Shown here piece by piece: positions 33,865-42,632 of a DNA stretch of 64,000 nt. Under the pieces are notes generated by a model that searched no databases, had not been told where the DNA came from, and saw only the letters and a list, made by a program, of their open reading frames with translations. This DNA is from an uncultured Maribacter sp. (GTDB lineage Bacteria; Bacteroidota; Bacteroidia; Flavobacteriales; Flavobacteriaceae): positions 1 through 64,000 of the forward strand of contig NZ_CANMDU010000011.1 in the NCBI RefSeq assembly GCF_947496775.1, given 5' to 3'. Numbering within the stretch: the stretch's first letter is position 1; every line of letters starts with the position of its first letter. The position numbers and the translations under genes were made by a program.

Positions 33865-35409
33865 ATGAACAAGATTACAATACTATGGGTAGATGATGAG
33901 ATAGATTTGCTAAAACCTCACATATTATTCCTTGAAGCAAAAAATTACACTGTTGTAACCTGTAAAAGTGGACAAGAAGCCCTAGAAGAACTTCTGGAAA
34001 CCAGAGTGGATATTGTTTTTTTAGATGAAAACATGCCAGGAATTTCTGGATTAGAAACTCTAAGCGAAATTAAAATACTAGACTCTACCCTCCCGGTTGT
34101 GATGATAACCAAAAGCGAGGAAGAACTTATTATGGAAGAAGCAATTGGCTCTAAAATTGCTGATTATCTTATAAAACCTGTAAACCCCAATCAAATATTA
34201 TTATCCCTAAAAAAGAACCTAGATCATTCTCGTCTTGTTTCCGAAAAAACCACCGCGGATTACCAGCAGGAATTTCGAAAAATTGCAATGGATTTATCCA
34301 TGGTAAATACTTTAGAAGAATGGGTGGAGCTTTATAAAAAATTAATTTATTGGGAACTTCAATTAGAAGAGATTGAAGACAGTAGCATGTTCGAGATTTT
34401 GGAATCTCAAAAAGTAGAAGCTAATAATCAATTTTCTAAATTTATTGATAAGAATTATGAAGATTGGTTTGCTAGTAAAGACGCTCCAATATTATCGCAT
34501 ACTTTGTTTAAAAAATGGATTGCTCCAGAACTAAAAAATAACAAAACATTATTGGTGGTTATAGATAACCTTCGTTATGATCAATGGTGTGCTTTTGAAG
34601 ATACTGTAAATTCTTTTTATAAAAAGACCAAAGAATCTGCCTATTTTAGTATTCTGCCTACAGCTACGCAATATGCCCGAAATGCTATTTTTTCTGGACT
34701 AACACCACTAGAAATGGAAAAGAGACATCCAGAATGGTGGAAAAATGACACCGATGAAGGAGGCAAAAATCTCTTTGAAGATAAATTTTTAGGTGCACAA
34801 ATAAAGAGATTAGGTTTAGATATAAAATGGGAATACCACAAAATCAGTAGCTTAAAACAAGGAAAACAACTTTCTCAAAATTTTAAATCGCAAAAAGAAA
34901 ACCATTTAACAGCTATTGTATATAATTTTGTAGATATGCTTTCTCACTCCAAAACAGAGATGGAAGTTATTAAAGAATTAGCCTCTAATGACAAAGCATA
35001 CAGATCATTAACAAAGAGTTGGTTTAAAAATTCGCCATTGTTAGAGATTATACAACAAGCACAAAGTATGGGTATGAAGCTAATTATTACAACGGACCAT
35101 GGAACCATTAATGTAAAACAACCTTCTAAGGTTATCGGAGATAAAGAAACCAGTTTAAATTTAAGATATAAAACGGGTCGCAGTTTAAGCTATGAAAATA
35201 AAGAAGTCGTTGCAGCAACTAATCCTAAAAATATTCAATTACCTAGTATAAATATGAGTAGTTCTTTTATTTTTGCAAAAAATGATATGTTTTTTGCTTA
35301 CCCCAATAATTATAATCATTACGTAAACTATTATAGAAATACCTACCAACATGGTGGTGTTTCCTTAGAAGAAATGATTATTCCTTTTGTGGTATTAGAG
35401 CCTAAGTAA
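33865..35409 (+). CDS. porX: PorX: response regulator with PglZ phosphodiesterase domain
   Basis: The 514-residue product has an N-terminal receiver domain (about 1-120) with acidic pocket D10-D11, phosphoacceptor D54 (VFLDENMPG), T/S in VVMITKS and the conserved Lys in YLIKPVNP. A helical linker follows, then a PglZ/alkaline-phosphatase-superfamily domain from about 205 with the metal-site residues in VIDNLRYDQW, ILPTATQYARNAIF and ITTDHGTI. This is PorX, which with PorY and an ECF sigma controls type IX secretion genes; its PglZ domain acts on oligonucleotides (family knowledge). Sensor porY is not in the window. Confidence 0.95.
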   Translation: MNKITILWVDDEIDLLKPHILFLEAKNYTVVTCKSGQEALEELLETRVDIVFLDENMPGISGLETLSEIKILDSTLPVVMITKSEEELIMEEAIGSKIADYLIKPVNPNQILLSLKKNLDHSRLVSEKTTADYQQEFRKIAMDLSMVNTLEEWVELYKKLIYWELQLEEIEDSSMFEILESQKVEANNQFSKFIDKNYEDWFASKDAPILSHTLFKKWIAPELKNNKTLLVVIDNLRYDQWCAFEDTVNSFYKKTKESAYFSILPTATQYARNAIFSGLTPLEMEKRHPEWWKNDTDEGGKNLFEDKFLGAQIKRLGLDIKWEYHKISSLKQGKQLSQNFKSQKENHLTAIVYNFVDMLSHSKTEMEVIKELASNDKAYRSLTKSWFKNSPLLEIIQQAQSMGMKLIITTDHGTINVKQPSKVIGDKETSLNLRYKTGRSLSYENKEVVAATNPKNIQLPSINMSSSFIFAKNDMFFAYPNNYNHYVNYYRNTYQHGGVSLEEMIIPFVVLEPK

Positions 35410-35416
35410 TTTTTTT

Positions 35417-35824
35417 ATGACAATAATATACTCTGAAGACCAACTACCTGAAGTTGCTGAAGAAATTTTAAGAAATATCCCAACCAAAACTGTTGCTTTT
35501 TATGGAGAAATGGGAGCTGGTAAGACTACTTTAATAAAAGAAATAGCAAAAAAATTAGATGTTATAGATGGCACCAATAGCCCAACTTTTGGAATAGTTA
35601 ATGAGTATGAAAACAATATAGGCGAGTTAATAGCCTATCATTTTGATTTTTACCGCTTAAATGATGAGAATGAAGCTTTAGATTTTGGTTTAGAGGACTA
35701 TTTTAATAAAAATGTTTGGGTGTTTATGGAATGGCCAGAAAAAATACCTTCTTACTTACCAGAAAACACCACATCTATTAAAATTGAAATCGTAGATTCA
35801 ACAAACAGAAAATTACAAATGTAG
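35417..35824 (+). CDS. tsaE: tRNA threonylcarbamoyladenosine biosynthesis ATPase TsaE
   Basis: TsaE, 135 residues, powers t6A37 tRNA modification with TsaBD. Seen: Walker A GEMGAGKTTLIKEIA (about 31-45), TNSPTFGIVNEY, and HFDFYRL...LEDYFNKNVWVFMEWPE. It lies seven bases after porX, a common pairing in this phylum. Confidence 0.96.
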   Translation: MTIIYSEDQLPEVAEEILRNIPTKTVAFYGEMGAGKTTLIKEIAKKLDVIDGTNSPTFGIVNEYENNIGELIAYHFDFYRLNDENEALDFGLEDYFNKNVWVFMEWPEKIPSYLPENTTSIKIEIVDSTNRKLQM

Positions 35825-35853
35825 ATTGGTCAATTCAATTCACTACTTACCTA

Positions 35854-35892
35854 CAACACCGATTAAATACATGTATTACCGATTAAGTGTTG
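35854..35892. promoter_or_regulatory. Nested operator-like site upstream of the small lipoprotein gene
   Basis: Outer arms CAACAC (35854-35859) and GTGTTG (35887-35892), two direct CCGATTAA copies (35859 and 35879) and a perfect central ATACATGTAT palindrome (35867-35876) share nearly one centre. A possible -7 box TACTTTCG lies at 35934. Confidence 0.45.
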
Positions 35893-35983
35893 AATTTTAA
35901 CGTTTAAATGCATATTTTCTAGGTAATTTTAGTTACTTTCGTATCGAGAAGAACACCGAATACCTAACTAAATACCTTAGAAA

Positions 35984-36118
35984 ATGAAAAAAATTATTTT
36001 TGCATGTGCAGCATTGGTTACTTTAATGGCTTTTTCTTGTTCCCCTAACACATCTTCAGAAGATGATTCGTTATATGAACAAGGGATAGATAAAGGCTCT
36101 ATCAAATTAAAACGATAA
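35984..36118 (+). CDS. Small lipoprotein, 44 residues
   Basis: The ORF encodes MKKIIFACAALVTLMAFSCS and ends GIDKGSIKLKR. The signal ends in AFSC with the lipidated Cys at 19, leaving a 26-residue mature peptide that is acidic first (SSEDDS) and basic last. A strong terminator follows 22 bases after the stop and a palindromic operator-like site precedes it, so it is very probably a monocistronic gene. The function is unknown; similarly tiny lipoproteins occur in related genomes. Confidence 0.7.
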   Translation: MKKIIFACAALVTLMAFSCSPNTSSEDDSLYEQGIDKGSIKLKR

Positions 36119-36140
36119 AAGTTAAATATTAAAAATCTAG

Positions 36141-36171
36141 AAAAAAGGAGCAATAATATTGCTCCTTTTTT
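36141..36171 (+). terminator. Strong terminator after the small lipoprotein gene
   Basis: A perfect 15-bp inverted repeat, AAAAAAGGAGCAATA with TATTGCTCCTTTTTT, with a one-base centre; bidirectional. Confidence 0.9.
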
Positions 36172-36206
36172 GTTCTATATAAGTTAAACCAAATTGTTAG
36201 CTCTAT

Positions 36207-36908
36207 ATGGACTCCATAGTAAATCCAAGAAAGGCAAAAAAAAAGATAATAATTGAATCATTTATCTTAAGCATAATAGCGCTCACACCTTTTCTATTTA
36301 AAGCATACGATTACTTTCCCGGACCAAATAGCCGTGGAGCTCATGATACTATTTCTTTTTTAGGAATCACAGTAGGAAGTAATGGTTTTGATAGTATTTC
36401 AACTAATATTTGGTTTTACTCCAGTAAATTAATCCCTCTTACATTACTAATCTTATGGTTTTTTACCTCTAAAAATTGGTGGTATCATATAATAATAATA
36501 CCAATAGCCACATACGCATTTCAATTATTTGAACTAATATTTTCCGAAGATAATGTTATTGACAGCGAAAACATATGGTGGGTAATCCCGGTATGTATGG
36601 TGGTGATACCCATAGTTTATTTTATACGAATAAAACTTTATGACAGATATGTTCATGGCATTGACATTGAAGCCATGGAAAGAGAATTAAACATTCTTAA
36701 ACAAAAACAAAAAAAGGCTAACAAAGATTCTACAAGCACTGACACAATAGAAGTCGATAAAAATAAAAAGGTATATGAGGTAGAGGACAAATTTAAAGTC
36801 TATTCGCTATCCGAAGAATTAAACCGAAAGCTATCTACTCATAATATAGAAAAACAATTTAAGCATATGCAAGACACTTTGCTTAATTGGTTTCATCTAA
36901 AATTCTAA
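36207..36908 (+). CDS. Multi-pass membrane protein, unknown
   Basis: The 233-residue product has four predicted membrane spans (about 13-30, 68-88, 92-112 and 126-146) and a cytosolic, lysine-rich coiled-coil C-terminus (about 155-233, MERELNILKQKQKKANKD). I recognise no family. It stands between a terminator and the alanine dehydrogenase promoter, so it is likely transcribed on its own. Confidence 0.6.
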   Translation: MDSIVNPRKAKKKIIIESFILSIIALTPFLFKAYDYFPGPNSRGAHDTISFLGITVGSNGFDSISTNIWFYSSKLIPLTLLILWFFTSKNWWYHIIIIPIATYAFQLFELIFSEDNVIDSENIWWVIPVCMVVIPIVYFIRIKLYDRYVHGIDIEAMERELNILKQKQKKANKDSTSTDTIEVDKNKKVYEVEDKFKVYSLSEELNRKLSTHNIEKQFKHMQDTLLNWFHLKF

Positions 36909-36969
36909 CCTCACCTTACGAACTTTACTAAGGGTTTTATCCGCACCCATATTATTTCATTAAAAATTG

Positions 36970-36977
36970 TAAATTTG
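36970..36977 (+). promoter_or_regulatory. -7 promoter box of the alanine dehydrogenase gene
   Basis: TAAATTTG fits TAnnTTTG exactly and lies 43 bases before the ATG. Confidence 0.5.
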
Positions 36978-37020
36978 ATATTAGCCATTTATTTATGGTA
37001 CCATCTTTATATATGTTTAT

Positions 37021-38220
37021 ATGAATGAATTAACATCGCCTTTTAGCAAAGACCAATTACTACCCCAAGAAGAGACTTTAGAGATTTTAAAACAAAAAGG
37101 GGAGCTTTTCATTGGCCTTCCTAAAGAAAATCAATACCAAGAAAAACGTATCTGTTTAACCCCCGATGCGGTAAATGCTATTACTGCAAATGGACATAGA
37201 GTATTGGTTGAAGCTGGTGCAGGAGAAGGTGCTAATTTTTCTGATATGGATTATACAGAGGCAGGAGCAGAAGTAACTAAAGATACCAAAAAAGTATTTT
37301 CTTGTCCACTACTATTAAAAGTAGAACCTCCTACCCTTACAGAAATAGAAATGCTTAACCCTCAGGCAACAGTAATTTCTGCTTTACAAATAAAAACTCA
37401 AAATAAGAGTTACTTTGAGGCAATGGCAAAAAAACGAATTACTGCCATTGCATTTGAATACATTCAAGATTCTGATGGAAAATATCCTGCGGTACGTTCT
37501 TTAAGTGAAATAGCCGGAATTTCTTCCGTTTTAATTGCTTCGGAATTAATGGCAGATACTAATAAGGGAAATGGGTTAATGTTTGGCAATATCAGTGGTG
37601 TCCCACCTGTGGAAGTTGTAATTATTGGCGCTGGAACTGTAGGTGAGTTTGCTGCAAGATCCGCTATTGGCTTAGGTGCTAATATTAGAGTATTTGACAA
37701 CTCTATTACCAAATTAAGAAAAATACAAACGAACCTAAATCAAACTATTTACACATCAACCATTCAACCAAAAAACCTTTTAAAAGCACTTAAAAGATGT
37801 GATGTTGCTATTGGAGCTACTCGAGGAAAAGACCGCTCCCCCGTTGTTGTTAGTAAAACAATGGTAGAAAACATGAAAAAAGGGGCCGTAATTATAGATG
37901 TCAGTATTGATATGGGAGGTTGTTTTGAAACTAGTGAAATAACAAACCATAACAAACCCACCGTGGAAAAGTATGATGTTGTTCATTACTGTGTTCCAAA
38001 TATTCCATCAAGGTACCCAAAAACTGCTTCAGTATCTATTAGTAATATTTTTACTCCTTATTTATTAAAATTGGGAGATGATGGCGGAATAGAAAATTCT
38101 TTGCGTTTTGACAAAGGTCTAAGAAATGGGCTGTATCTTTACCACGGAATTTTAACCAATAAAACTGTAGGAGAATGGTTCGACCTACAATACAGCGACA
38201 TCAATTTTCTGATATTTTAA
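37021..38220 (+). CDS. ald: Alanine dehydrogenase
   Basis: The 399-residue protein belongs to the AlaDH/PNT family. N-terminal substrate domain: GLPKENQYQEKRICLTPDAV and GHRVLVEAGAGEGANFSDMDYTEAGAEV. Rossmann domain: VVIIGAGTVGEFAARSAIGLGANIRVFDN. It reversibly deaminates L-alanine to pyruvate with NAD. Slightly longer than the standard 370 residues through an N-terminal extension of about 27 residues, as in the Bacteroidota branch. A PNT subunit is possible but the partner subunit is absent. Confidence 0.9.
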   Translation: MNELTSPFSKDQLLPQEETLEILKQKGELFIGLPKENQYQEKRICLTPDAVNAITANGHRVLVEAGAGEGANFSDMDYTEAGAEVTKDTKKVFSCPLLLKVEPPTLTEIEMLNPQATVISALQIKTQNKSYFEAMAKKRITAIAFEYIQDSDGKYPAVRSLSEIAGISSVLIASELMADTNKGNGLMFGNISGVPPVEVVIIGAGTVGEFAARSAIGLGANIRVFDNSITKLRKIQTNLNQTIYTSTIQPKNLLKALKRCDVAIGATRGKDRSPVVVSKTMVENMKKGAVIIDVSIDMGGCFETSEITNHNKPTVEKYDVVHYCVPNIPSRYPKTASVSISNIFTPYLLKLGDDGGIENSLRFDKGLRNGLYLYHGILTNKTVGEWFDLQYSDINFLIF

Positions 38221-38221
38221 T

Positions 38222-38602
38222 ATGGCATTTGTAAAACGTTTAGGCTATTTTTTATTTGGCTTATCTATAGGAATAGTTTTTTTAACTTTCTTTTTTAAGA
38301 AAAAAACCGCGGAAACTGGCGTTTCCTTTTGTTATTTACCAAATTGTAGGGTATTAAAAGATATTAGATCTAAACAACTACATTATTCAGACGATATAAA
38401 TCAAATGCTATTAAACAAAGAGTTAGATACTACAGACATTATATTTCTACTTAAAGAAGGAGATGTAGATTTTAGCAAAAGTGATACAAAATCTAATCCG
38501 TGCAAAACATATCTTATTGAAGGAGAATTACACGGAAAAGAGGCCTTTTTAACGGTGAAAAATTGCAACAGCAAAGCACAAATTAGCACTCTAGAATATT
38601 AA
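38222..38602 (+). CDS. DUF4258 family membrane-anchored protein
   Basis: The 126-residue product has an N-terminal membrane anchor (LGYFLFGLSIGIVFLTFFF) and a small soluble domain with LPNCRVLKDIRSK and CKTYLIEGELHGKEAFLTVKNC, the DUF4258 pattern. It starts one base after ald and overlaps the convergent proline dehydrogenase stop by four bases. The function is unknown. Confidence 0.75.
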   Translation: MAFVKRLGYFLFGLSIGIVFLTFFFKKKTAETGVSFCYLPNCRVLKDIRSKQLHYSDDINQMLLNKELDTTDIIFLLKEGDVDFSKSDTKSNPCKTYLIEGELHGKEAFLTVKNCNSKAQISTLEY

Positions 38603-39765
38603 ATTTTCCTGCGCTTACGCTCTGCTTTTATTAAAGAAAGTTCCCTACTCGTTTGCCCTGCAACGGAAGTGTTTTCTTCTGCTCGCCTAATTAAATAAGG
38701 CATAACGTCTCTTACTGGTCCAAATGGTAAATATTTAGCAACATTATAATCGTTATCCGCTAAATTAAACGATATGTGATCACTCATCCCATATAATTGA
38801 CCAAACCAAACTCGCTTATCGGTTCTAGAGATATTTTTGTTTTTTAATATTTCTATTAACCTATAACTACTCGCCTCATTATGAGTACCACAAAATAAGG
38901 AAATATCATCTACATTAGCTGCTATATAATCTACTGCAGCATCAAAATTTATATCAGTTTCTTGTTTACTTGCACATATTGGCGTAGGATATCCTTTTTC
39001 TTTAGCCCTCTCGTTTTCTTTTTCCATATAAGCCCCTCGAACTACTTTAAGGCCTATTTTAAATCCTTTTTCCAAAGAACGTTTATGTAATTTTTTAAGA
39101 TACTCCAGACGATCCCAACGATACATCTGTAAAGTATTAAAGATAACTGGTTTTTTTTGATTGTATTTTTCCATCATATCTTCTACCAATTGATCCGCAG
39201 CATCTTGCATCCAGCTTTCTTCACCATCAATAAGGAGAGAAACTTCCATATCGTAGGCTTTTTTACAAACTTTATCGAACCTGTAAACAACACGCTCCCA
39301 CTCTTTAAGCTCTTCAGGAGATAAATCTTCTTTTTTACTTACTTTTTCATACAAAGCAAATCTTCCAAATCCGGTTGGCTTAAATACTGCAAAAGGGATG
39401 GAATCTTTTTCTTTTACAAAATTTAATATTTTCAATATTTTCTCAAGAGCTTGATCAAAAGTTGCTTCTTCTGCTTTTCCTTCAACAGAATAATCCAAAA
39501 CAGAACAAACTCCTTTTTTCCACATCTTGCTAACCACAGGAAGACAATCTTCCTCATTAACACCTCCACAAAAATGATCAAAAACGGTTGCCCTTATTAA
39601 ACCTTCCACAGGCAAATGTGCCTTTATTGCAAAATTGGTCATTAACGTTCCCATTTTCACTAATGGTTCATTAGCTATCATTTTAAAAAGGAAATACCCT
39701 CTTTCTAATTCAGAATCCGTTTTTAAAGCAAATGCTGTTGCCGTATTCTCAAAAATATGCTTCAT
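38599..39765 (-). CDS. Proline dehydrogenase
   Basis: The 388-residue protein is a monofunctional FAD-dependent proline dehydrogenase: VLDYSVEG, KPTGFGRFALYEK, SLLIDGEESWMQ, NTLQMYRWDRLEYLK, KVVRGAYMEKE, GTHNE and the C-terminal RRAEENTSVAGQTSRELSLIKAE with the substrate-contacting Arg pair. It oxidises proline to P5C at the membrane quinone pool. No P5C dehydrogenase is nearby. Confidence 0.95.
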   Translation of the reverse strand: MKHIFENTATAFALKTDSELERGYFLFKMIANEPLVKMGTLMTNFAIKAHLPVEGLIRATVFDHFCGGVNEEDCLPVVSKMWKKGVCSVLDYSVEGKAEEATFDQALEKILKILNFVKEKDSIPFAVFKPTGFGRFALYEKVSKKEDLSPEELKEWERVVYRFDKVCKKAYDMEVSLLIDGEESWMQDAADQLVEDMMEKYNQKKPVIFNTLQMYRWDRLEYLKKLHKRSLEKGFKIGLKVVRGAYMEKENERAKEKGYPTPICASKQETDINFDAAVDYIAANVDDISLFCGTHNEASSYRLIEILKNKNISRTDKRVWFGQLYGMSDHISFNLADNDYNVAKYLPFGPVRDVMPYLIRRAEENTSVAGQTSRELSLIKAERKRRKI

Positions 39766-39787
39766 TTTTTATTATATTAATCAGAAT

Positions 39788-39795
39788 CAAATATA
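39788..39795 (-). promoter_or_regulatory. -7 promoter box of the proline dehydrogenase gene
   Basis: The minus strand reads TATATTTG, 22 bases upstream of the ATG. Confidence 0.5.
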
Positions 39796-39889
39796 ATAAC
39801 ACATTTTATATATTTTACGTTTAAAATTACCTTTATTTTGCAGTGATAAACGTTTTTTTAGAGCTTTACTTTGGAATAAAAATGTAAAT

Positions 39890-39960
39890 GTTCTGAGGCT
39901 TGCCTCTAAATAAAAATTAGTTTCCATTTAGTACCTTGCAGGCTCGTCCTGCGGCAGTTT
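39890..39960. repeat. Dispersed intergenic repeat, copy B
   Basis: GAGGC-TT-GCCTC hairpin, then CTAAATAAAAATTAG, TTTAGTACCTT and a second hairpin GCAGG-N5-CCTGC. It matches copy A at 27749-27815 through the CCTCTAAATAAAA...TACCTT part. Confidence 0.5.
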
Positions 39961-39988
39961 AACTATGTAAGAAAATCTTAAATTTTAT

Positions 39989-41050
39989 ATGAAATCTATA
40001 GCCACCTCCTCTTATTCTATTCATTTTAATGAAGATGCTTTCGAAGCTCTTAATACCCATTTAGAAAAAGGAGCTTACTCTACGGTATTTATTCTTGTAG
40101 ATGAGAATACACATGAACATTGTCTTCCAATGTTTATGTCTCAAATAACTGGAGATTATTCTTTTGAAATTATAGAAATAGTATCTGGAGAAGAAAACAA
40201 ACATATAGAAACATGCTTAGGTGTTTGGAATGCTTTATCTGAACTTGGTGGTGATCGTAAAAGTATTATGTTGAATTTAGGCGGCGGGGTTTTAACGGAC
40301 TTAGGAGGATTTGTAGCTTCTACTTTTAAAAGAGGTATACACTTTATAAATATCCCGACTACGCTTCTTTCTATGGTAGATGCTTCTGTTGGAGGAAAAA
40401 CAGGAGTAGATTTAGGTCCTTTAAAAAACCAAGTAGGAGTAATTAACCAACCCCAGATGGTGCTTATTGTTCCTTATTTCCTACAGACTTTAGAAGATAG
40501 ACAAGTTCAAAGTGGATTTGCAGAAATGCTAAAGCACGGTCTTATCAAAGATGAAAAATACTGGAGCGAGTTAAAAAAAGTTACTTCTTTCAAAGAAATG
40601 GAAGATCATATACATGATTCCGTTATTATTAAAAATGATGTAGTAACTATTGACCCAACGGAACAAAATCTTCGAAAAATATTAAATTACGGACATACTT
40701 TAGGCCATGCCGTAGAATCTCATTATTTAGAAAGCAAAGACCTACCCACTCTTTTACATGGCGAAGCTATTGCTATAGGAATGATACTCGAAGGTTATTT
40801 ATCATATAAATTAACAGGGCTACCAAAAGAACAGCTAGAAGATATTAAAGAAACATTTTTAAATCGTTACCCAAAAATTGAGTTTGCGGATGCTGATATT
40901 GAAAGTATTTTAAAATTATTAAAATTTGATAAAAAGAACTCTCATGGCAATATTAATTTTGTTTTATTAAATAGCATAGGAAAAGCTGTATACGATATAA
41001 AAGTTTCTAACGATTTATATTATGAAGCATTTTCTTACTACAAAGAATAA
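39989..41050 (+). CDS. aroB: 3-dehydroquinate synthase
   Basis: AroB, 353 residues, is the second shikimate-pathway enzyme (DAHP to 3-dehydroquinate, NAD and metal dependent). Seen: LNLGGGVLTDLGGFVASTFKRGIHFINIPTTLLSMVDASVGGKTGVD, GFAEMLKHGLI, LNYGHTLGHAVE with metal-binding His residues and LLHGEAIAIGM. It lacks other aro genes nearby. Confidence 0.96.
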   Translation: MKSIATSSYSIHFNEDAFEALNTHLEKGAYSTVFILVDENTHEHCLPMFMSQITGDYSFEIIEIVSGEENKHIETCLGVWNALSELGGDRKSIMLNLGGGVLTDLGGFVASTFKRGIHFINIPTTLLSMVDASVGGKTGVDLGPLKNQVGVINQPQMVLIVPYFLQTLEDRQVQSGFAEMLKHGLIKDEKYWSELKKVTSFKEMEDHIHDSVIIKNDVVTIDPTEQNLRKILNYGHTLGHAVESHYLESKDLPTLLHGEAIAIGMILEGYLSYKLTGLPKEQLEDIKETFLNRYPKIEFADADIESILKLLKFDKKNSHGNINFVLLNSIGKAVYDIKVSNDLYYEAFSYYKE

Positions 41051-41117
41051 GACATTCATGTACTAAAATCTTCATTTTACAACTCTCTACAATTTGCAAA
41101 GCATAAATTATATAGTT

Positions 41118-41136
41118 TAGGTTTACAAATAACCTA
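41118..41136. promoter_or_regulatory. Small inverted repeat before the 103-aa gene
   Basis: TAGGTT-TACAAAT-AACCTA, perfect 6-bp arms, 14 bases before the ATG; possible operator or 5' UTR hairpin. Confidence 0.3.
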
Positions 41137-41150
41137 TAAACCATATTCAC

Positions 41151-41462
41151 ATGTTACGCAAACTAGTAGATTACAAAAAATTAGATCATAATTTAACAAC
41201 ATTATTAATAGATACCTACCCACATGGCTATGGCGATGAAGATATTATAATATTTAAGAATTTAAATGGTGAAATTATAGAAACTGTAGAATTACGCACG
41301 GAAGACACCATATACCTTGTAAAAATCAGTAAAAGCTTATCTAACTTTATTGCAAATTTTGAAGACAGTTTAGAAAGAGGCACTAACTCAAATGCTTCTA
41401 AAAAAATAGAAGAAACAGAGAAATTAGAATTAGATATGAATGAGGAGGAATCTAAATCCTAG
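41151..41462 (+). CDS. Conserved hypothetical, 103 residues
   Basis: A compact soluble domain of about 70 residues (LIDTYPHGYGDEDIIIFKNLNGEIIETVELRTEDTIYLVKIS) is followed by an acidic low-complexity tail (EETEKLELDMNEEESKS). The GYGDEDI...FKN...G segment looks like a conserved motif, but I cannot name the family. Its stop overlaps the convergent DinB gene by four bases. Probably a regulator or scaffold, by size only. Confidence 0.6.
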   Translation: MLRKLVDYKKLDHNLTTLLIDTYPHGYGDEDIIIFKNLNGEIIETVELRTEDTIYLVKISKSLSNFIANFEDSLERGTNSNASKKIEETEKLELDMNEEESKS

Positions 41463-41974
41463 GAATATCTTTCTTGCAAAATAGTACAGTGGTGTTTTTG
41501 GTGACCGCTAATAACAAAGCCAATACCAGCAACACTCCACCTTATACCACTTGCAGTCCCGGTATAGTTTAACTGTGTATTTTGTAAATTTTTATATAAA
41601 GAAATACTAGCTTCTCTTACAGATAAATATTCTTCTAAGATACTTTCTTTAGTACGATTACTAACATCTGTATTTGCCATATACTCATCTTGATCAAAAC
41701 CAGGTAAAGCACTTTTGTCATTTTTAGAAAAACTAAAGGCTCTATACTGAAACACTCTTTCCGTATCTATAATATGCATAATTACTTCAGCAATTGTCCA
41801 TTTACCTTCTCCGTAAGAATAGCCTAATTTAGATTCATCTAAGCTATTTATAAATTGAATCATCCAATTTTTACCATCCACCAATTCAGTAAATAAGTTC
41901 ACATCCCCTATTGCATTTAAATAAGTAGCATAAAACTCTTTATACTCTATTGGTTTTAATTCTGATTTCTTCAT
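41459..41974 (-). CDS. DinB-like (YfiT/DinB four-helix) family protein
   Basis: The 171-residue four-helix protein has the metal-site His residues of the DinB superfamily: GKWTIAEVIMHIIDTERVFQYRAFSFSKND (first His) and GFVISGHQKHHCTILQERY near the end. Members include thiol-dependent transferases; the substrate here is unknown. Monocistronic. Confidence 0.85.
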   Translation of the reverse strand: MKKSELKPIEYKEFYATYLNAIGDVNLFTELVDGKNWMIQFINSLDESKLGYSYGEGKWTIAEVIMHIIDTERVFQYRAFSFSKNDKSALPGFDQDEYMANTDVSNRTKESILEEYLSVREASISLYKNLQNTQLNYTGTASGIRWSVAGIGFVISGHQKHHCTILQERYS

Positions 41975-42048
41975 ATTTATAATAGTAACAAAAAAAGTCC
42001 CAATCCAAAATGAAAGGGACTCTTATAATTAAATATAAATTAACACAT

Positions 42049-42528
42049 TTACAACTCGTTGAAGATGGTATGCATTAATCTCTTTTTATCATTGATGCTT
42101 TCTTCTAACGAAATCATTGTTTCTGTTCTACTAATGCCTTCAATATCATCTATCTTAAATATTATATTTTTAGCATGCGTAGTGTCTTTAGCTCTTATTT
42201 TACAAAAGATATTAAATTTACCAGTTGTAATATGCGCCACAGTAACATTTGGTATTTCATTTAATCTTTCTAAAACAAATTTAGTCTGATGCGTTTTTTC
42301 TAAATAAATACCCACGTAAGCAATAAAAGAATACCCTAATTTAACATAATCCAAAGTTAAAGAAGAACCTTTTATAATTCCTGCTTCTTCCATTTTTTTA
42401 ACTCTAACATGCACCGTTCCAGCAGAAATTAAAAGCTTTTTTGCTATATCTGTGAATGGTGTTCTGGTGTTGTCAATCAACATATCCAGAATTTGGTGAT
42501 CAATTTCGTCTAACTTAACCTTACTCAT
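42049..42528 (-). CDS. Lrp/AsnC family transcriptional regulator
   Basis: The 159-residue product has an N-terminal winged HTH (DEIDHQILDMLIDNTRTPFTDIAKKLLISAGTVHVRVKKMEEAGIIKG) and a C-terminal RAM effector domain (VAHITTGKFNIFCKIRA, IEGISRTETMISLEESI). It is an amino-acid-responsive regulator of the AsnC-like kind. Its own promoter region (-7 TATTTTTG) is close upstream, and autoregulation is usual in the family. Its position between amino-acid and peptide genes fits. Confidence 0.93.
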   Translation of the reverse strand: MSKVKLDEIDHQILDMLIDNTRTPFTDIAKKLLISAGTVHVRVKKMEEAGIIKGSSLTLDYVKLGYSFIAYVGIYLEKTHQTKFVLERLNEIPNVTVAHITTGKFNIFCKIRAKDTTHAKNIIFKIDDIEGISRTETMISLEESINDKKRLMHTIFNEL

Positions 42529-42547
42529 TTTGTAATTAATTTAGATG

Positions 42548-42555
42548 CAAAAATA
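42548..42555 (-). promoter_or_regulatory. -7 promoter box of the Lrp-family gene
   Basis: The minus strand reads TATTTTTG, 19 bases upstream of the ATG. Confidence 0.5.
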
Positions 42556-42632
42556 ATAAATTACAGAATTAAATTTAATAAAACTTGAGTATTTTTAACA
42601 AAAATGTAAAGTTTTTTAAGTTTTTAGTAAAA

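Noticed and set aside
37464-37986. Several minus-strand open frames inside alanine dehydrogenase
   Set aside because: All are antisense to a complete, well-recognised enzyme gene.
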